A stretch of DNA of 64,000 bases from assembly GCA_027625915.1 (NCBI GenBank), contig JANTQA010000042.1:67001-131000 (forward strand), read 5' to 3'. The position numbers were made by a program, and so were the translations under genes. The DNA is from Anaeramoeba flamelloides. Its lineage: Eukaryota > Metamonada > Anaeramoebidae. Position 1 is the first letter of the stretch; each line of letters begins with the position of its first letter. Shown here one piece after another: positions 45,512 through 57,059 of this stretch. A model generated the notes under the pieces. That model was not told the origin of the DNA, did not search any database, and saw nothing but the letters and a program-made list of their open reading frames with translations.

Positions 45512-46034
45512 TCTGCATTTCAGATAAAAATTTACAAAAAAAATAAAAAAGATTTCCAAATTATCCCCCCTATTTATCAAAAGTAAACCTTAAAAATTTT
45601 TTTCTCAAATAATCTTTTCAAAACCACTTTAAGTTAATCTCTTTTCCAAAACAAACACAAAACACAATTGTTGTTTAAGAACATTTCTCAAAAATGAAAG
45701 TAAAATTAATAAAAGAAAAGAAACAAATAACTTGAAAGAATAATTTGTGAGATTATATAAAAAACTAAAACAAAAAAAACAATTTAAATCACTCTTTTAT
45801 TTGAAATTTGTTTAGTTCTTTTTGAGATCTCGATACTAGTCAATTATTTAAATCAAATTTTTATTTTTGTGTTTTGAATTATTAAATAAAGTTTACTCAA
45901 AAGTTCCGAAATATTAAAGAAAAATCGATTTGAAAAAAGTATAAAGATCTCCCCGGAAATAAATTAGAAAGCAATTTTTTTGGTAATAAGATTTATTTAA
46001 GGAATATTATTGTAAGAAAAATTGAATAAGTTGT

Positions 46035-46249
46035 ATTTCAAAATTAGGGGTAAACTTTTTTTTTTTATAATTATTTTTTACTTTTTTCATTTGTCTTTCG
46101 AAAAATAAAATGATTACTTTATATTTTTATTATTAATCTATATTGATAATTATCTCTAAACACTTTAGTAAAATACATTATTATTCAAAAAAAAAAAAAC
46201 CATTAAACAAATTTTTTTCAGATGAAAAATCTTCCCTATTTTTGAAATT
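46035..46249. repeat. 215-bp inverted-repeat element, family D copy 2
   Basis: Starts ATTTCAAAATTAGGGGTAAA and ends with inverse AATTTCAAAAATAGGGAAGA. Interior words (TCTCTAAACACTTTAGTAAA, AAACAAATTTTTTTCAGATG) match 12971-13180. Confidence 0.75.
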
Positions 46250-46501
46250 AAGTTTATATCTTATACTTTAATGAGTGAATAATAGTTTGAAATTCTCACA
46301 TTATTATTTAGTGAGATTTAAGAAAGAAAAAATGAAATAATTATACCAAATTTATCTATACGAGTCTCTCAAAATGATGAGAAACTTGGAAAAAATCAAT
46401 TTTTTAAGGGAAAATTTACCATTAAAAAATTTTTTTTTGAATCCTTTTACTCTTAATAGATAATTTTCAATTCTTTTTTTTTTTTTTTTAATAGTATTTA
46501 A

Positions 46502-47250
46502 GGGATTAGTGTCACCTTAGATTTCTGTATAATCAAAGTATGTTATAATTGGGTGTAAATGATACCAGTGTACCATGGCTCAAATATCTCTGAAAAATCT
46601 ATTATAAATCTTATTGCACAATAAATTATTACATATTTTACTAATGATCACAATTAAAAAATTTTCATATTGTAAAAAATTGTTTCAATTCCTTTTCAAA
46701 ATCTAAAAATACAAACCCGAAATACAGTATTTTCAGTGTTTAATAATTCAGATTTAAAACTTCCAAAAGTAACTATTTTGATAATTTTTGAATTTCAAAG
46801 ATTAACTCAATAATCATCAACATAAAAGCACAAAGACCGATTATTTTTGTTTGCTTTCGATAAAGATACTTGTAGCATCAATATATTTGTATGATTTGAG
46901 AAATAATTTGTCAAAACTATTTATTTGTTAATTTTTTAATTTTTAAAAAAAAAACGAATTTTTTAGTAACTAATCTATATTTTGCCACAAATTTAAGTGA
47001 GATATTTTACAACTTTGGAGTCTGAATATTGATAATTCAACCTTTAAATTTATGGCGAAATACAGATATTATTCTGAAATTGTTGAGTTTTTTACTAATA
47101 CATGAATTATTTTTAATTGATGAGATCAACAAATATTACTACTTGACTAATCAATTTTTTAGAGACATTTGAACCATGTAACACTAATGTGGTTAGGCCC
47201 AATAACAACATACTTTGTTCTTAGGTTTTTCCTTGGTAGACGCTAATCCC
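46502..47250. mobile_element. TTAA-flanked 749-bp element, copy 1
   Basis: TTAA (46498-46501) precedes GGGATTAGTGTCACC and GGTAGACGCTAATCCC precedes TTAA (47251-47254). The termini are inverted repeats of about 16 bases. The interior is nearly the same as 49007-49757 and similar to 55626-56112. No convincing coding frame. TTAA at both ends suggests TTAA target duplication, the habit of piggyBac-like transposons, but the outer bases here are GGG/CCC rather than the CCC/GGG usual for that group. Confidence 0.75.
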
Positions 47251-48303
47251 TTAAGTTGAGAGGATACTAAAAATTATTTTTATTTACCAGAATGGAGAAA
47301 AATATAAAAATTTTGGAATTATTTTTTGTCATTTTCTGGTTTGATAAGAATTTGATAAAAGCATGCCATAGTATTTTGGTATTGAATAGAATTAATCATT
47401 ATCCACATTTTCAAAAAAAAGAAAAGATCATGATTTCACAATTTACTGTAACAATTTTTTTTTTTTTAATACTCTATACCTTGGCTAGTTTTTATATTTT
47501 TTGTTATCCGAAGCTTGATGGATATTAAATTTCTCAAAACCTTTTTGCAATACTCCAACCCAATTTATCTTGTACTAATAATTTTCTTTTGTTAGATATA
47601 CTAACAAAAACATTTTACCCTGAAAATACACAAAATTTTTAGAGTGCTTGGGAATGGAGATTCTATCCAAAAATCAAAAGAGAGTAAATAATACCCGTAC
47701 CAGATTTCTTGAGAACTTGAATTGAAGACTAAAACCAAAAGAACAAAAAACTAAAAAACAAATAGAAAATTACTATTACTCGGTAAGGTTTTTTAAAATT
47801 TTTAGTGAAACAATTGAATACTCAAATAAACACTGGAACATAACTCCTAGACATGTTGTCTTGGAACCCTAGAGTTGTTTATCGAGAATTGTTGAAATGA
47901 TCATCACGATTTACACAATAAAATGGTGATTTTTTTCTTATTCATTTATCCCAATATTTCTTAATATGGTCTTACGGTTTACATTTCTTAAAATTTCTTG
48001 TTTCATTTTTCATTTGAAAACACATTGTATTGATTTTTTGATCTGAAATAGAGAATATTTAGATGTATATTCCTTCACAATTTTAATGAAATCGGAGTAA
48101 TACTTATTAAAACAAATTAGTATCTTATAAATGTCGCCCTTAAGATCAATTATTGGATTTTAGGATAAATTTTTAATTATAAATTGGATTAAAATACCTT
48201 TAGAAAATAATCACTTATACAATTATGAATTGTTAATTTAAAAAAAAATATTTACTCTTTGCAAAATTGCTGTGTAATTGATTTGTAATTAAATTGGGTT
48301 AGT

Positions 48304-48492
48304 CAGCTCCACTATTAAAACAAAAACTTTCAATGAAATTTAAGGAACAAAAAAATCTAGAATTAAAGTACCTTTTTTGGACTATTTTTTTAAACAAATT
48401 ATTTTAATAGAATTCTGAATTGTGTACTTTCATTTGAGAATTTTCTTTTGCCTTAAATTTTATTTAAAGTTTGTGTCTTAAAAATGGAACTG
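48304..48492. repeat. AAGGCACA palindrome, copy 4
   Basis: Starts CAGCTCCACTATTAAAACAA and ends AAAAATGGAACTG, with TTTCAATGAAATTTAAGGAA on the left and its inverse on the right. About 189 bp. Confidence 0.7.
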
Positions 48493-49006
48493 AATTTATA
48501 TAAATAACTTAATTTTTTTATGAACTCACTAATAAAAAAATCCAAAGATCCCTAAAGTGGGGTATCTATAGAATACTCAAATAATTGTTTGATTACAAAG
48601 TAGATCTCCTGTTTTTGAAAAAAAAAATTGGGTTTTATAATGGTCGGTTAGAGTTTGGAAAATCATAATTTTTATTCTTGTTTTTTGATTGATTGAATGC
48701 AGTTTTTTGAACAAATTTAATTTCATTAATAATCTTTCTAATAAGAGGGTGAGTTATAACTTTTAAAGCTTGATTCTTAAAAAAAGTTTTGATTTTGAAA
48801 TATTTTCATCAATTTTACTAATAGTCACAATTAAAAATCTTGTCACCGATTACTTACATGCCATAAATTGTTATTCATGTAAAAAAAAAAGATCTTGAAG
48901 GGAGTAGTATTTTTTTTAAAATAAAATGAAATCTTATCAAGATCTTGAAAAAATTTTTTTTATTTTTTTTTTCGATTTATGAAATTAATAAGTTAACCTT
49001 CGTTTA

Positions 49007-49757
49007 GAGGATTAGCCTCACCATAGATTTCTCTATAATCAAAGTGTGTTGTAATTGGGTGCAAATGATATTAGTGCACCATGTCTCAGATAGCTCTGAA
49101 AAATCTATTATAAATCTTATTGCACAATAAATTATTAAATTTTTTACTAATGATCACAATTAAAAACTTTTTATTTTGTAAAAATTTTTTTCAATTCCTT
49201 TTCCAAATCTAAAAATAGAAAGCCAATATACCGTATTCTGGTATTTAATAATTCAGATTTAAAACTTCCAAAAGTAACTATTTTGATAATTTTTGAATTT
49301 CAAAGATTAACTCAATAATCATCAACATAAAAGCACAAAGACCGATTATTTTTGTTTGCTTTTGATAAAGATACTTATAGCATCAATATATTTGTATGAT
49401 TTGAGAAATAATTTGTCAAAACAATTTATTCCGTAATTATTTAATTTTTAAAAAAAAACGAATTTTTTTAGTAACTAATCTACATTTCACAACAAATTTA
49501 AGAAAGATATTTTACAACTTTGGAGTCTGAATATTGATAATTCAACATTTAAATTTATGGCGAAATACAGATATTATTCTGAAATTGTTAGGGTTTTTTA
49601 CTAATACATAGATCATTTTTAATTGATGAGATCAACAAATATTACTACTTGACTAATCAATTTTTTAGAGACATTTGAACCATGTAGCACTAATTTAGTT
49701 CGGTTCCAATAACAAGATACTTTGTTCCTAGGCTTCTCCTTGGTAGACGTTAATCCC
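49007..49757. mobile_element. TTAA-flanked 750-bp element, copy 2
   Basis: The interior aligns base for base with 46502-47250 over nearly its whole length (for example AAAGCACAAAGACCGATTAT in both). The right end is TAATCCC then TTAA (49758-49761); the left end has drifted to GAGGATTAG. A 95-base sequence lies on both sides of it (about 48904-48998 and 49762-49862). Confidence 0.75.
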
Positions 49758-49761
49758 TTAA

Positions 49762-49869
49762 GGGATTATTGTGATTTTTGAAAATAAAATGAAATTTTGT
49801 AAATATCTTGAAAAAATTTTTTTGTAATTTGTGTTTCGACTTATGAAATGAATTAGTTAACCTAATCCC
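49762..49869. repeat. 108-bp TTAA-bounded unit, duplicated around copy 2
   Basis: Starts GGGATTATTGTGATTTTTGA and ends TTAACCTAATCCC followed by TAA, so it has its own short inverted ends. A closely similar sequence precedes the 750-bp element at about 48904-48998 (AAAATAAAATGAAAT..AAATC.TGAAAAAATTTTTTT..AGTTAACC). Confidence 0.55.
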
Positions 49870-51014
49870 TAACCAATTTATTAATAAAAGTCTCTTTTTT
49901 TGAAATTCAAAATTCACATGTTTCCAATGTAAAACAAAAAAAGTAACCTATAAATTTTTATTACCAATTAAGTTAATACTTAAAAAAGGGTAAAAATATT
50001 TTTCTTTTTATGTTGGAAAGTATTGGTTTGGAAATCAATTATTTATTTTTTTTAATATTTTTCTTTGATTAATATTTCAATTCAAATCTCAGCCAATAAA
50101 ACTAATTGAAGTATAGGAGATTCAATAAATGAATATTTTGTAGAAGTTTAACTTCATTTTATCAATTAAATTGAGATCTATTAAAAAAAAACTTTTTTTT
50201 TCTTCAAGGTTCTCAAAAGTTGTTTTCTAATTTTCAAAAAATGAAAAACAATTGCATTAAAAGTTTTATAACAAATTGTTTGATCTTATTCACAAAAATC
50301 CTTTTAACAATCCAAATCAGATTTGACAGAAAAAAAATTGATTTTGAATTTTATGGATAAAATTAACTAATTCCCAAATATCTTCAAAAAAATTTTATTT
50401 TGAAAAATCCAATTTTGTCTTTAAACAAAAACAAAATTTCTGAGTAAAATTTTTAAATGACTTTAAAATTTTAATTATTATAACCGCCCTTCTTAAAGAA
50501 ATACAATTTTTTTTCAATCAGTTGAGTATATCATTATTTTAGGCTAACCAAAAGTTTTATCTCAAAAAAAGAAAAAAAATCTTTACAATATTATTAGTAC
50601 TGATAACAAAAGACTTTTTGTAGTATAATAATTATCAAAATGACAACAAAAAGGGGTAAAAACTTTTTATAATGTAAGAAATACAATGAATTTAATAGTT
50701 TTCTTTTTTCAGAAAAAATGAGAAAAAAAAAATTGATCTAAATCAACTAATTTTCTTTTATGGCTTTCTTAGTCGATCAGAATTTTTTGACACTTGGCAT
50801 ATTCAAAATATGTAAGTATAGAATACCACTAATAACATATTTTAAAATTTTGCCATGTTGTGGTAGAAGAGTTATCCCTTAAACAATTTTATAAAAAAAT
50901 TTTGAATAAGAGCTTTTCATTTTTTCAATTTTTCACTGACAAAACAAACAAAACTTTTTCTTGTTCTCAAATAAAAAGAAAAACTGTTAAAAAGACAACA
51001 AAAAAATATTTTTC

Positions 51015-52463
51015 ATGACTTTTAATGAACATTTAAAAACACTGAAACAACAAAAAAAATACAAAGAAGCCATTTCCCATCTCACACCTGAAATTGAGAA
51101 AAGCCCAAACAACGCGCATTTATATTACCAGAGGTGTAAGTTACATTTAAAGAACAGCAATTACAAACAAGCGAATGATGACATTAGCATCGCAATTGAA
51201 CTTTCGCCTGACAAATGGATCTACCATTATCAAAAGGCGTGTTTGTACCAGACTACCCAGCAACATAGCCAGGGTCTCAAAGAAATCAACAACGCATTAG
51301 ACACTTTTAAACAAACGATGAGCAAGATCGTTCACAAACAAACCAACAAAGACATGTGCAAGATTTATCGTCTCCGTGCAAGCATACATTATGATACCGA
51401 GAACTTTCTGAACGCTTATAAGGATTTTAAAAAAGCCTTTAGATTATCTCAAAACAACCCCAAAGTGATTTATGGGTTCGCACAATCGCTAAGGAAAAGA
51501 GGTAAGTTTTTGAAGGCAACCCAATACTATAACAAGGTTTCTGAATTGGAAAAGGGAAACCACAGGCCGATCTTTTATCGGGGAATCTGCTTTTATAAAT
51601 TGGAACGTTTAGACAAATCCATTGAGTCATTTAAGCAGACCGTTGAGATCAACCCACATTACTTTTATGCTTGGCATAACCTCATAAGCTGCTTAAACAA
51701 AATGGGAAATTTTAACGAAGCATTGCACTATTCCGAGCATGTAAGAGAATTCAGATTACTTAAGGAATCGAATTATCCGTTCGGTGAGGTTTCTGGGTGC
51801 TATTTTTCGTTGGGACAATCTCAAAAAGCCATCACAAACATTAACAATCATCTAAAATTTCGCCCAAATTCCTTTTCCGGTAATTGCAAGAAAGTGGAAA
51901 TTTTGATGAAGCAGTTGCTGTTTACCGATGCCGCAAAGATTTGTAAAAGGATCAAAAATAAATACCCTAATAACAACCATTTTAAGGTCTTGTATTTGCG
52001 TGGCCTCTGCAATATGTACAACGGCAAATTAAAAGAAGCCCAAAACGAATTATATTTTCTTGTTCAAAAGCAACCAGAAAAACCTCAGTACATCAATTCA
52101 TTACACGAGTGCACCAGAGAATTGCCCAATTTTAAATCCAATTCTAAAACCAGTGCTAAATTCGAAAATGCACAGCGATGTATAAATAATAAAACCCCAA
52201 TGCACATAAAACTCCAAATAAGTGCAAATATTTATCTGGAAAACAATCAACCAGAATTGGCACGAAAAAAATTACAAAAATTATTGATCTATATTCCAAA
52301 TTGCCAAGAATTTTGGGTTTGCTATCTTTTGTCAAAATGCTTTCTCCTTGAAAAGAATGTATTACAATCCTTGAATTTTTGTAAAAAGGCTATTTTATTA
52401 GCCCCTCAATGCACATTATTTAACAATCATTTAAAATTTTTACAAAAATATTTAAGCAATTAA
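51015..52463 (+). CDS. Tetratricopeptide-repeat protein
   Basis: A single exon of 482 residues starting at an ATG after an A-rich leader and ending in TAA. It is TPR-rich from end to end. Clear repeats begin near residue 4 (KTLKQQKKYKEAISHLTPEI), 38 (YYQRCKLHLKNSNYKQANDD), 73 (YQKACLYQTTQQHSQGLKEI), 119 (YRLRASIHYDTENFLNAYKD), 154 (YGFAQSLRKRGKFLKATQYY), 188 (FYRGICFYKLERLDKSIESF) and 222 (WHNLISCLNKMGNFNEALHY). More diverged repeats follow toward residue 465. There is no J domain, kinase, signal peptide or membrane segment. TPR arrays of this kind are protein-binding scaffolds (co-chaperone, anaphase-promoting complex or transport roles); the partner cannot be told from sequence. Coding DNA is visibly richer in G and C than its flanks. 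Confidence 0.9.
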   Translation: MTFNEHLKTLKQQKKYKEAISHLTPEIEKSPNNAHLYYQRCKLHLKNSNYKQANDDISIAIELSPDKWIYHYQKACLYQTTQQHSQGLKEINNALDTFKQTMSKIVHKQTNKDMCKIYRLRASIHYDTENFLNAYKDFKKAFRLSQNNPKVIYGFAQSLRKRGKFLKATQYYNKVSELEKGNHRPIFYRGICFYKLERLDKSIESFKQTVEINPHYFYAWHNLISCLNKMGNFNEALHYSEHVREFRLLKESNYPFGEVSGCYFSLGQSQKAITNINNHLKFRPNSFSGNCKKVEILMKQLLFTDAAKICKRIKNKYPNNNHFKVLYLRGLCNMYNGKLKEAQNELYFLVQKQPEKPQYINSLHECTRELPNFKSNSKTSAKFENAQRCINNKTPMHIKLQISANIYLENNQPELARKKLQKLLIYIPNCQEFWVCYLLSKCFLLEKNVLQSLNFCKKAILLAPQCTLFNNHLKFLQKYLSN

Positions 52464-52497
52464 ATTATAAATAATTGTTTTTTTCATCATCATCGTC

Positions 52498-52550
<53 letters not shown>

Positions 52551-52606
52551 TATAATTTTAATAATAATAATAATTATAATTTTAATAATAATAATACTAT
52601 TAATAA
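52498..52606. repeat. (ATA)n microsatellite
   Basis: About 50 bases of uninterrupted ATA triplets, then ATAATAATAATTATAATTTT repeated, beginning 35 bases after the TPR gene stop codon. Confidence 0.95.
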
Positions 52607-52869
52607 CACCCTTTTTCATTTTGTCAAATAAAATAAAAAAAAATTAATAATAATGCATTTATATACCGACATATTAAGATATTTCAAAAAAAGTGAGGCG
52701 TTTTTTTTTTTTTATATATTTCAAATAATATAACCCTTTTTAAGTCATTCTATTTCTAAATCGGAAATATCAAAATTATGTGGAATTTTAACACCCTTCG
52801 AAACAGCCTCTATGCGTTGCTTTTCAAAATATTTGGATCAAAATATTACAAAAAATATCAAATAAACAC

Positions 52870-53760
52870 CAATTAAAAATTTTTAATCCACCTAAATTCA
52901 ATTTTTGAAAAAAAAATAAATCTTATTTAATCAATTCAAGAAGAAATACCAAATTAGAACCATCCACTAATTGAAATGTTAACAATTGCTTATAAATTAA
53001 AATCTCTCACAAAAAATAAAAAAATAAATAATTATCAATACTAATGAATCAAGGGTGTGTTAAAAATTTTGGAGATGAGCAAAACAAAAAAATTTATTGG
53101 ATAATTTTTAAAAATTCTATTAACAATTATTGATCGATCAAATGGTTAGAGACCAACAACCGGTTTTATTAGATTTTTCTATTTGCACGGACTCAACTTT
53201 TACTTAATATCAATCAATCAAAAAAAAATATTGAAAGAACGAAACAAGTTACGTAATTCAATAAATTAAATGAAAACAAAAAAACTAAAATACGAAAAAA
53301 ATGATTTTCATATTTTTACAAAAATCAAGATTATTTCCAATTTGAATGAAATTATATTATTGTTATTCTTTGAACTATTCTAACTGTGTTGAAAATTTTG
53401 AATTTTAGTTTATATTCATTAAAATATTCCCAAAAAATGAAAAAAAAATAAATTATAATTTTTTCGAGAAAAAGAGGCACAACTAAATTCATGAAAAAAT
53501 GGACAATATAGTAAGAACCAAAAGGATTTTTTTAAACAATAAAATAATGTGATAAATTTTTCATTTTTATTGGAAATTCTATCAAGATTAAATCTCTTTG
53601 GAAAACAATTACACGGGCAAAAAGAAAAAAATAACCACTCAATTTTTACACCTAAAAATTATCATATAAAATTGAGATCAGAAACTTTTATATCTTAAGA
53701 CAATTTGATATACAAACAAACAAATTAAATTAGTATTTAGAATCAATTAATGCCGAACAA
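52870..53760. repeat. Dispersed repeat, family J copy 2
   Basis: Aligns with 28985-30080 (TTCAAGAAGAAATACCAAAT, GTTACGTAATTCAA, AATGATTTTCATATTTTTAC). No inverted ends recognised; no coding content. Confidence 0.55.
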
Positions 53761-55625
53761 CAATTTAGGAAAGTTAAATAAACTCCATTTCACTCAAAGA
53801 GGAATATCTAAAAATGAAAAATTCACCCATTTTTTAATAAGAAGCAACCAACATACAATTGTTTAGAAATAAGAGAAAGAATTAACTTCAAATCAAAGTT
53901 AATATTCATAAATGAAATGCCTGAAAAAACCATAAATTTTTGAAAAAAATAAAATGTTAAAAAAAATTGTAGGTCACTTTCATTGAAACGTAATGTAAAG
54001 TATCTCAATTTCTTTGGAAAATTTACATTGTTGGCAATAATTTTTTTTTAATAGTAAGTGTCTGAATTTTAAAAGAAATTACGAAGCCTCCCTTTTTCTT
54101 GAAGTTAATTTGGAGTTTTCAAACAATTTTTTTTTCAAATTGAACTTTTTTAAAAAAGAAAAAAGAAAGAAGAAAAGAAAAGAAAAGAAAAAAAAAAAGT
54201 AAAAAGTAATGAACAAAAAAAAAAAATTGATTAAACGAAAATAAATGATTTTTTGATCTAAAAATTGAAAATTTATTTTGAGAATGACTGAATTAAACTC
54301 ATAGAATATGTACGATTTCTTCAATATAAAATGGGGCAACTTGAACTGAAAAAGAGTTTATTTTTATTGGAATTAAGTCTAAAAAAGATATTTATAAATA
54401 AAATTTCCCTTTTTTTTTGGAAATAACTTAAGATATTTGTTTTATATTAATAATACATACTAAACTAAAGTAGACGATTTGACACTATCTTTTCTGAAGT
54501 CACGATAAAGTTCAAAAAATTCACAATTATTTTCTATCAAATCGCCATATAACAGAAAATCCCAATATTCAATATTATTGCGATAATATCACAAATCGCA
54601 AAATTTTAAATATCATGATAATTGTCTAAAAATCCTGATAAATGCCAAAATATTGTAATAAAAAATAAACACAGTATAATAGTTGATGAGTTTAGGGCTA
54701 ATTGAGAAACATTTTTAAAAGAAAAATTTAAATTAGATCAAAAGATATTTAAAACAAAAAAATTAATTTTTTGAAAAATCAACAAAAATATAACATAATT
54801 AAATCAAGGATCAGATGAAGAGTTTTTATTATATTTTAGTTTGATTTGGTTGACATACCAATCGATTTTTTGCTTCAAGAACAATAATAACAAAGGGTAA
54901 AAATTATTGTTTATCAGTTTTTTGTATAATTTTGGATTACTATGAAAAAAAAAATACTAATAATCCTACCAATTCTTCATATATTCTTTTAAGAGTGAGT
55001 TCTATGATGAACCATATCCAATATTCTCAGAAAGTTTAAAGGGAGGTATAAATTTATAAAAGCCTTTTAATAGCCTAACTACACTTTTACCAATTATAAA
55101 GATTGTTTGGAAAACTTTTTATTCTTCTTCTTCTTCTCTTTTCTTATCTTTACACGTAGGAAAACTCAACTAGACAGTTAAAAGTTTTTTAAATCAATCA
55201 CCAATTAAAAATGAAAATTATTCTTTCTACTTTTTGATTATTTAACTTGTGTAGGCAATACATCCATTTTAAAAAAAAAACACATTTATTTTATAGATTC
55301 AAATTTATTTTCTGAATAGATAAATATTTACTTGATTGTAAAAAATCAGGAGAATTTTCATTTTGAAAATAAAAAAATAAATGAAAAGAAAAAAATTTTT
55401 AACATTACCACAACAAAAAAAATCTTGCCTTTTCTAAAGGTTTATATCTTTAAAACCTTTCAAACACTTGAAATCACTTTACAACCCTTTCAAACCCTAA
55501 CATTTTTAAAGGCCAAAAGTGTTGTAAAAGTCTCAAATAATTGTAACTTCATGGGATTTTTTTATAAGGTGTTCAAAAAAAAATTTTTTTTGTTAGTGCG
55601 ATTTTTTCGATTATTTCAATCTTAA

Positions 55626-56112
55626 GGGATTAGCGCCACCATATATTTCTCTATAATCAAAGTATGTTGTAATTAGGTGTAAATGATATTAGTACACTAT
55701 TGCTCAAATAGCTCTAAAAAATCTATTATAAATCTTATTGCACAATAAATTATTACATTTTTTACTAAGGATCACAATTAAAAAATTTTTTTTAATTCCT
55801 TTTCTAAATCTAAAAATAGAAACTCAAAATACAGTATTCTGGTATTTAATAATTTATATTTAGAGCTTCCAAAAGTAACTATTTTTATAATTTTTGTATT
55901 TGAAAGATTAACTCAAGAACCATCAACATAAAAGCACAACGACGGATTAGTTTTGTTTGCTTTTGATAAAACTACTTATAGCATCAATATATTTACAATA
56001 TTTCAGAAATAATTGGTCAAAAAAATCTATTGGTTAATTATTTGGATTTTTTAATATAAATGAATTTTTTAGTAACTAATCTACATTTTGCGACATATTT
56101 AAGAAAGTTATT
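55626..56112. mobile_element. TTAA-family element, truncated copy
   Basis: TTAA (55622-55625) then GGGATTAGCGCCACCATATA. The first 487 bases align with 46502-47250 and 49007-49757, then similarity stops abruptly at TTTAAGAAAGTTATT. The right end is missing. Confidence 0.75.
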
Positions 56113-56869
56113 ATCTTTTTGAAACCTAAGCTAAAAAAATGAAAAGTAATAACCATTTTTCTAAACATATTTATATTGGTTATTTTTTGTCATTTTTTTT
56201 TTTGTCTGAAGATCTTCACATTTCAACAAACAATAACTGAAGCAATCTGGCTCATTTTTTCAAAAACAAGCACAATATTTTTCTTTTTGGGTGATATAAA
56301 TATCACCCTATCTAGAAAAATATATTGCTTATTTCCTCGACCTCTTACAAATAACGACAGTTTTCTTCAAAAATACTTTTTATTAAGTGTATGCCTTACA
56401 TAGAAACAACTTGAATTATTAGGAAGAATCAATTAAACCGAAATATCTATTTTAGATATTTGAAAAAATAATACAAAAAAACAACAATGTAAATAATTAT
56501 TACAATCTATCCAACCCTAGAGCGAAAATTCAAGAAACATAGAAATTGGTTTTCTCCAATTAATTTTATCTAAAATGACAAAAAATAATGGTAGATTCGT
56601 TAAGAATGTTTAATTTATGGCATACCTTTAATTATAAATAAAAAAAATATTGTATAGTATTCTTTTTAGTTGAAATTAACAAAAAAAATTAGAAAATAAC
56701 TTTCATTAATGCAGTTCATGAATTTCCAAAATTGTTAAAATCCAGTTTAAACATTTTAAAATCAATGATAAAAAAAAAACTTTCAACTTTCTGTGTTTTC
56801 AGTTCTTTCTTTTCTTGAGAAAATTTGATTTTTGTCTTTGTTCATTAAAAATAAAATTTCATTTGCATT

Positions 56870-57059
56870 CAGTTTCAAATTTAAGGCACAAACTTTCAAC
56901 TAAATTTAAGGCACAATAAAAATCTCAAATTAAGGCACAAAATTCAGATTCTAGTAAAATAATTTGTGTATAAAAAAACTGTCCAAAAAATGTGCCTTAA
57001 TTTGAGGTCTTTTTGTACCTTAAATTTCATTGAAAGTTTGTGCCTTAAAAGTGAAACTG
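56870..57059. repeat. AAGGCACA palindrome, copy 5
   Basis: The best-preserved member: CAGTTTCAAATTTAAGGCAC at the left, and at the right GTGCCTTAAAAGTGAAACTG. AAATTAAGGCACAAA occurs three times on the left half and inverted on the right half, so the whole 190 bp can fold into one long hairpin. Confidence 0.85.

Larger units (their letters stand above)
38934..51014. other. 12-kb gene-poor region rich in repeats and remnants
   Basis: No firm gene. Defined elements: hairpins at 40964-41129 and about 44035-44180, AAGGCACA palindromes at 45321-45511 and 48304-48492, a 215-bp element at 46035-46249, TTAA-family elements at 46502-47250 and 49007-49757, a 108-bp TTAA-bounded unit at 49762-49869, and a decayed TTAA-family right end near 50750-50878. 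A decayed copy of the 400-bp family is at about 45680-45870. Coding-like scraps at 39681-40105, 42519-42839 and 44462-44605 are listed separately or judged weak. Elsewhere the DNA is plain AT-rich. Confidence 0.5.

Noticed and set aside
47292-47528. 78-codon hydrophobic open stretch after a TTAA element
   Set aside because: Phe/Ile-rich by base composition, no conservation or motif; resembles many chance frames in this DNA.
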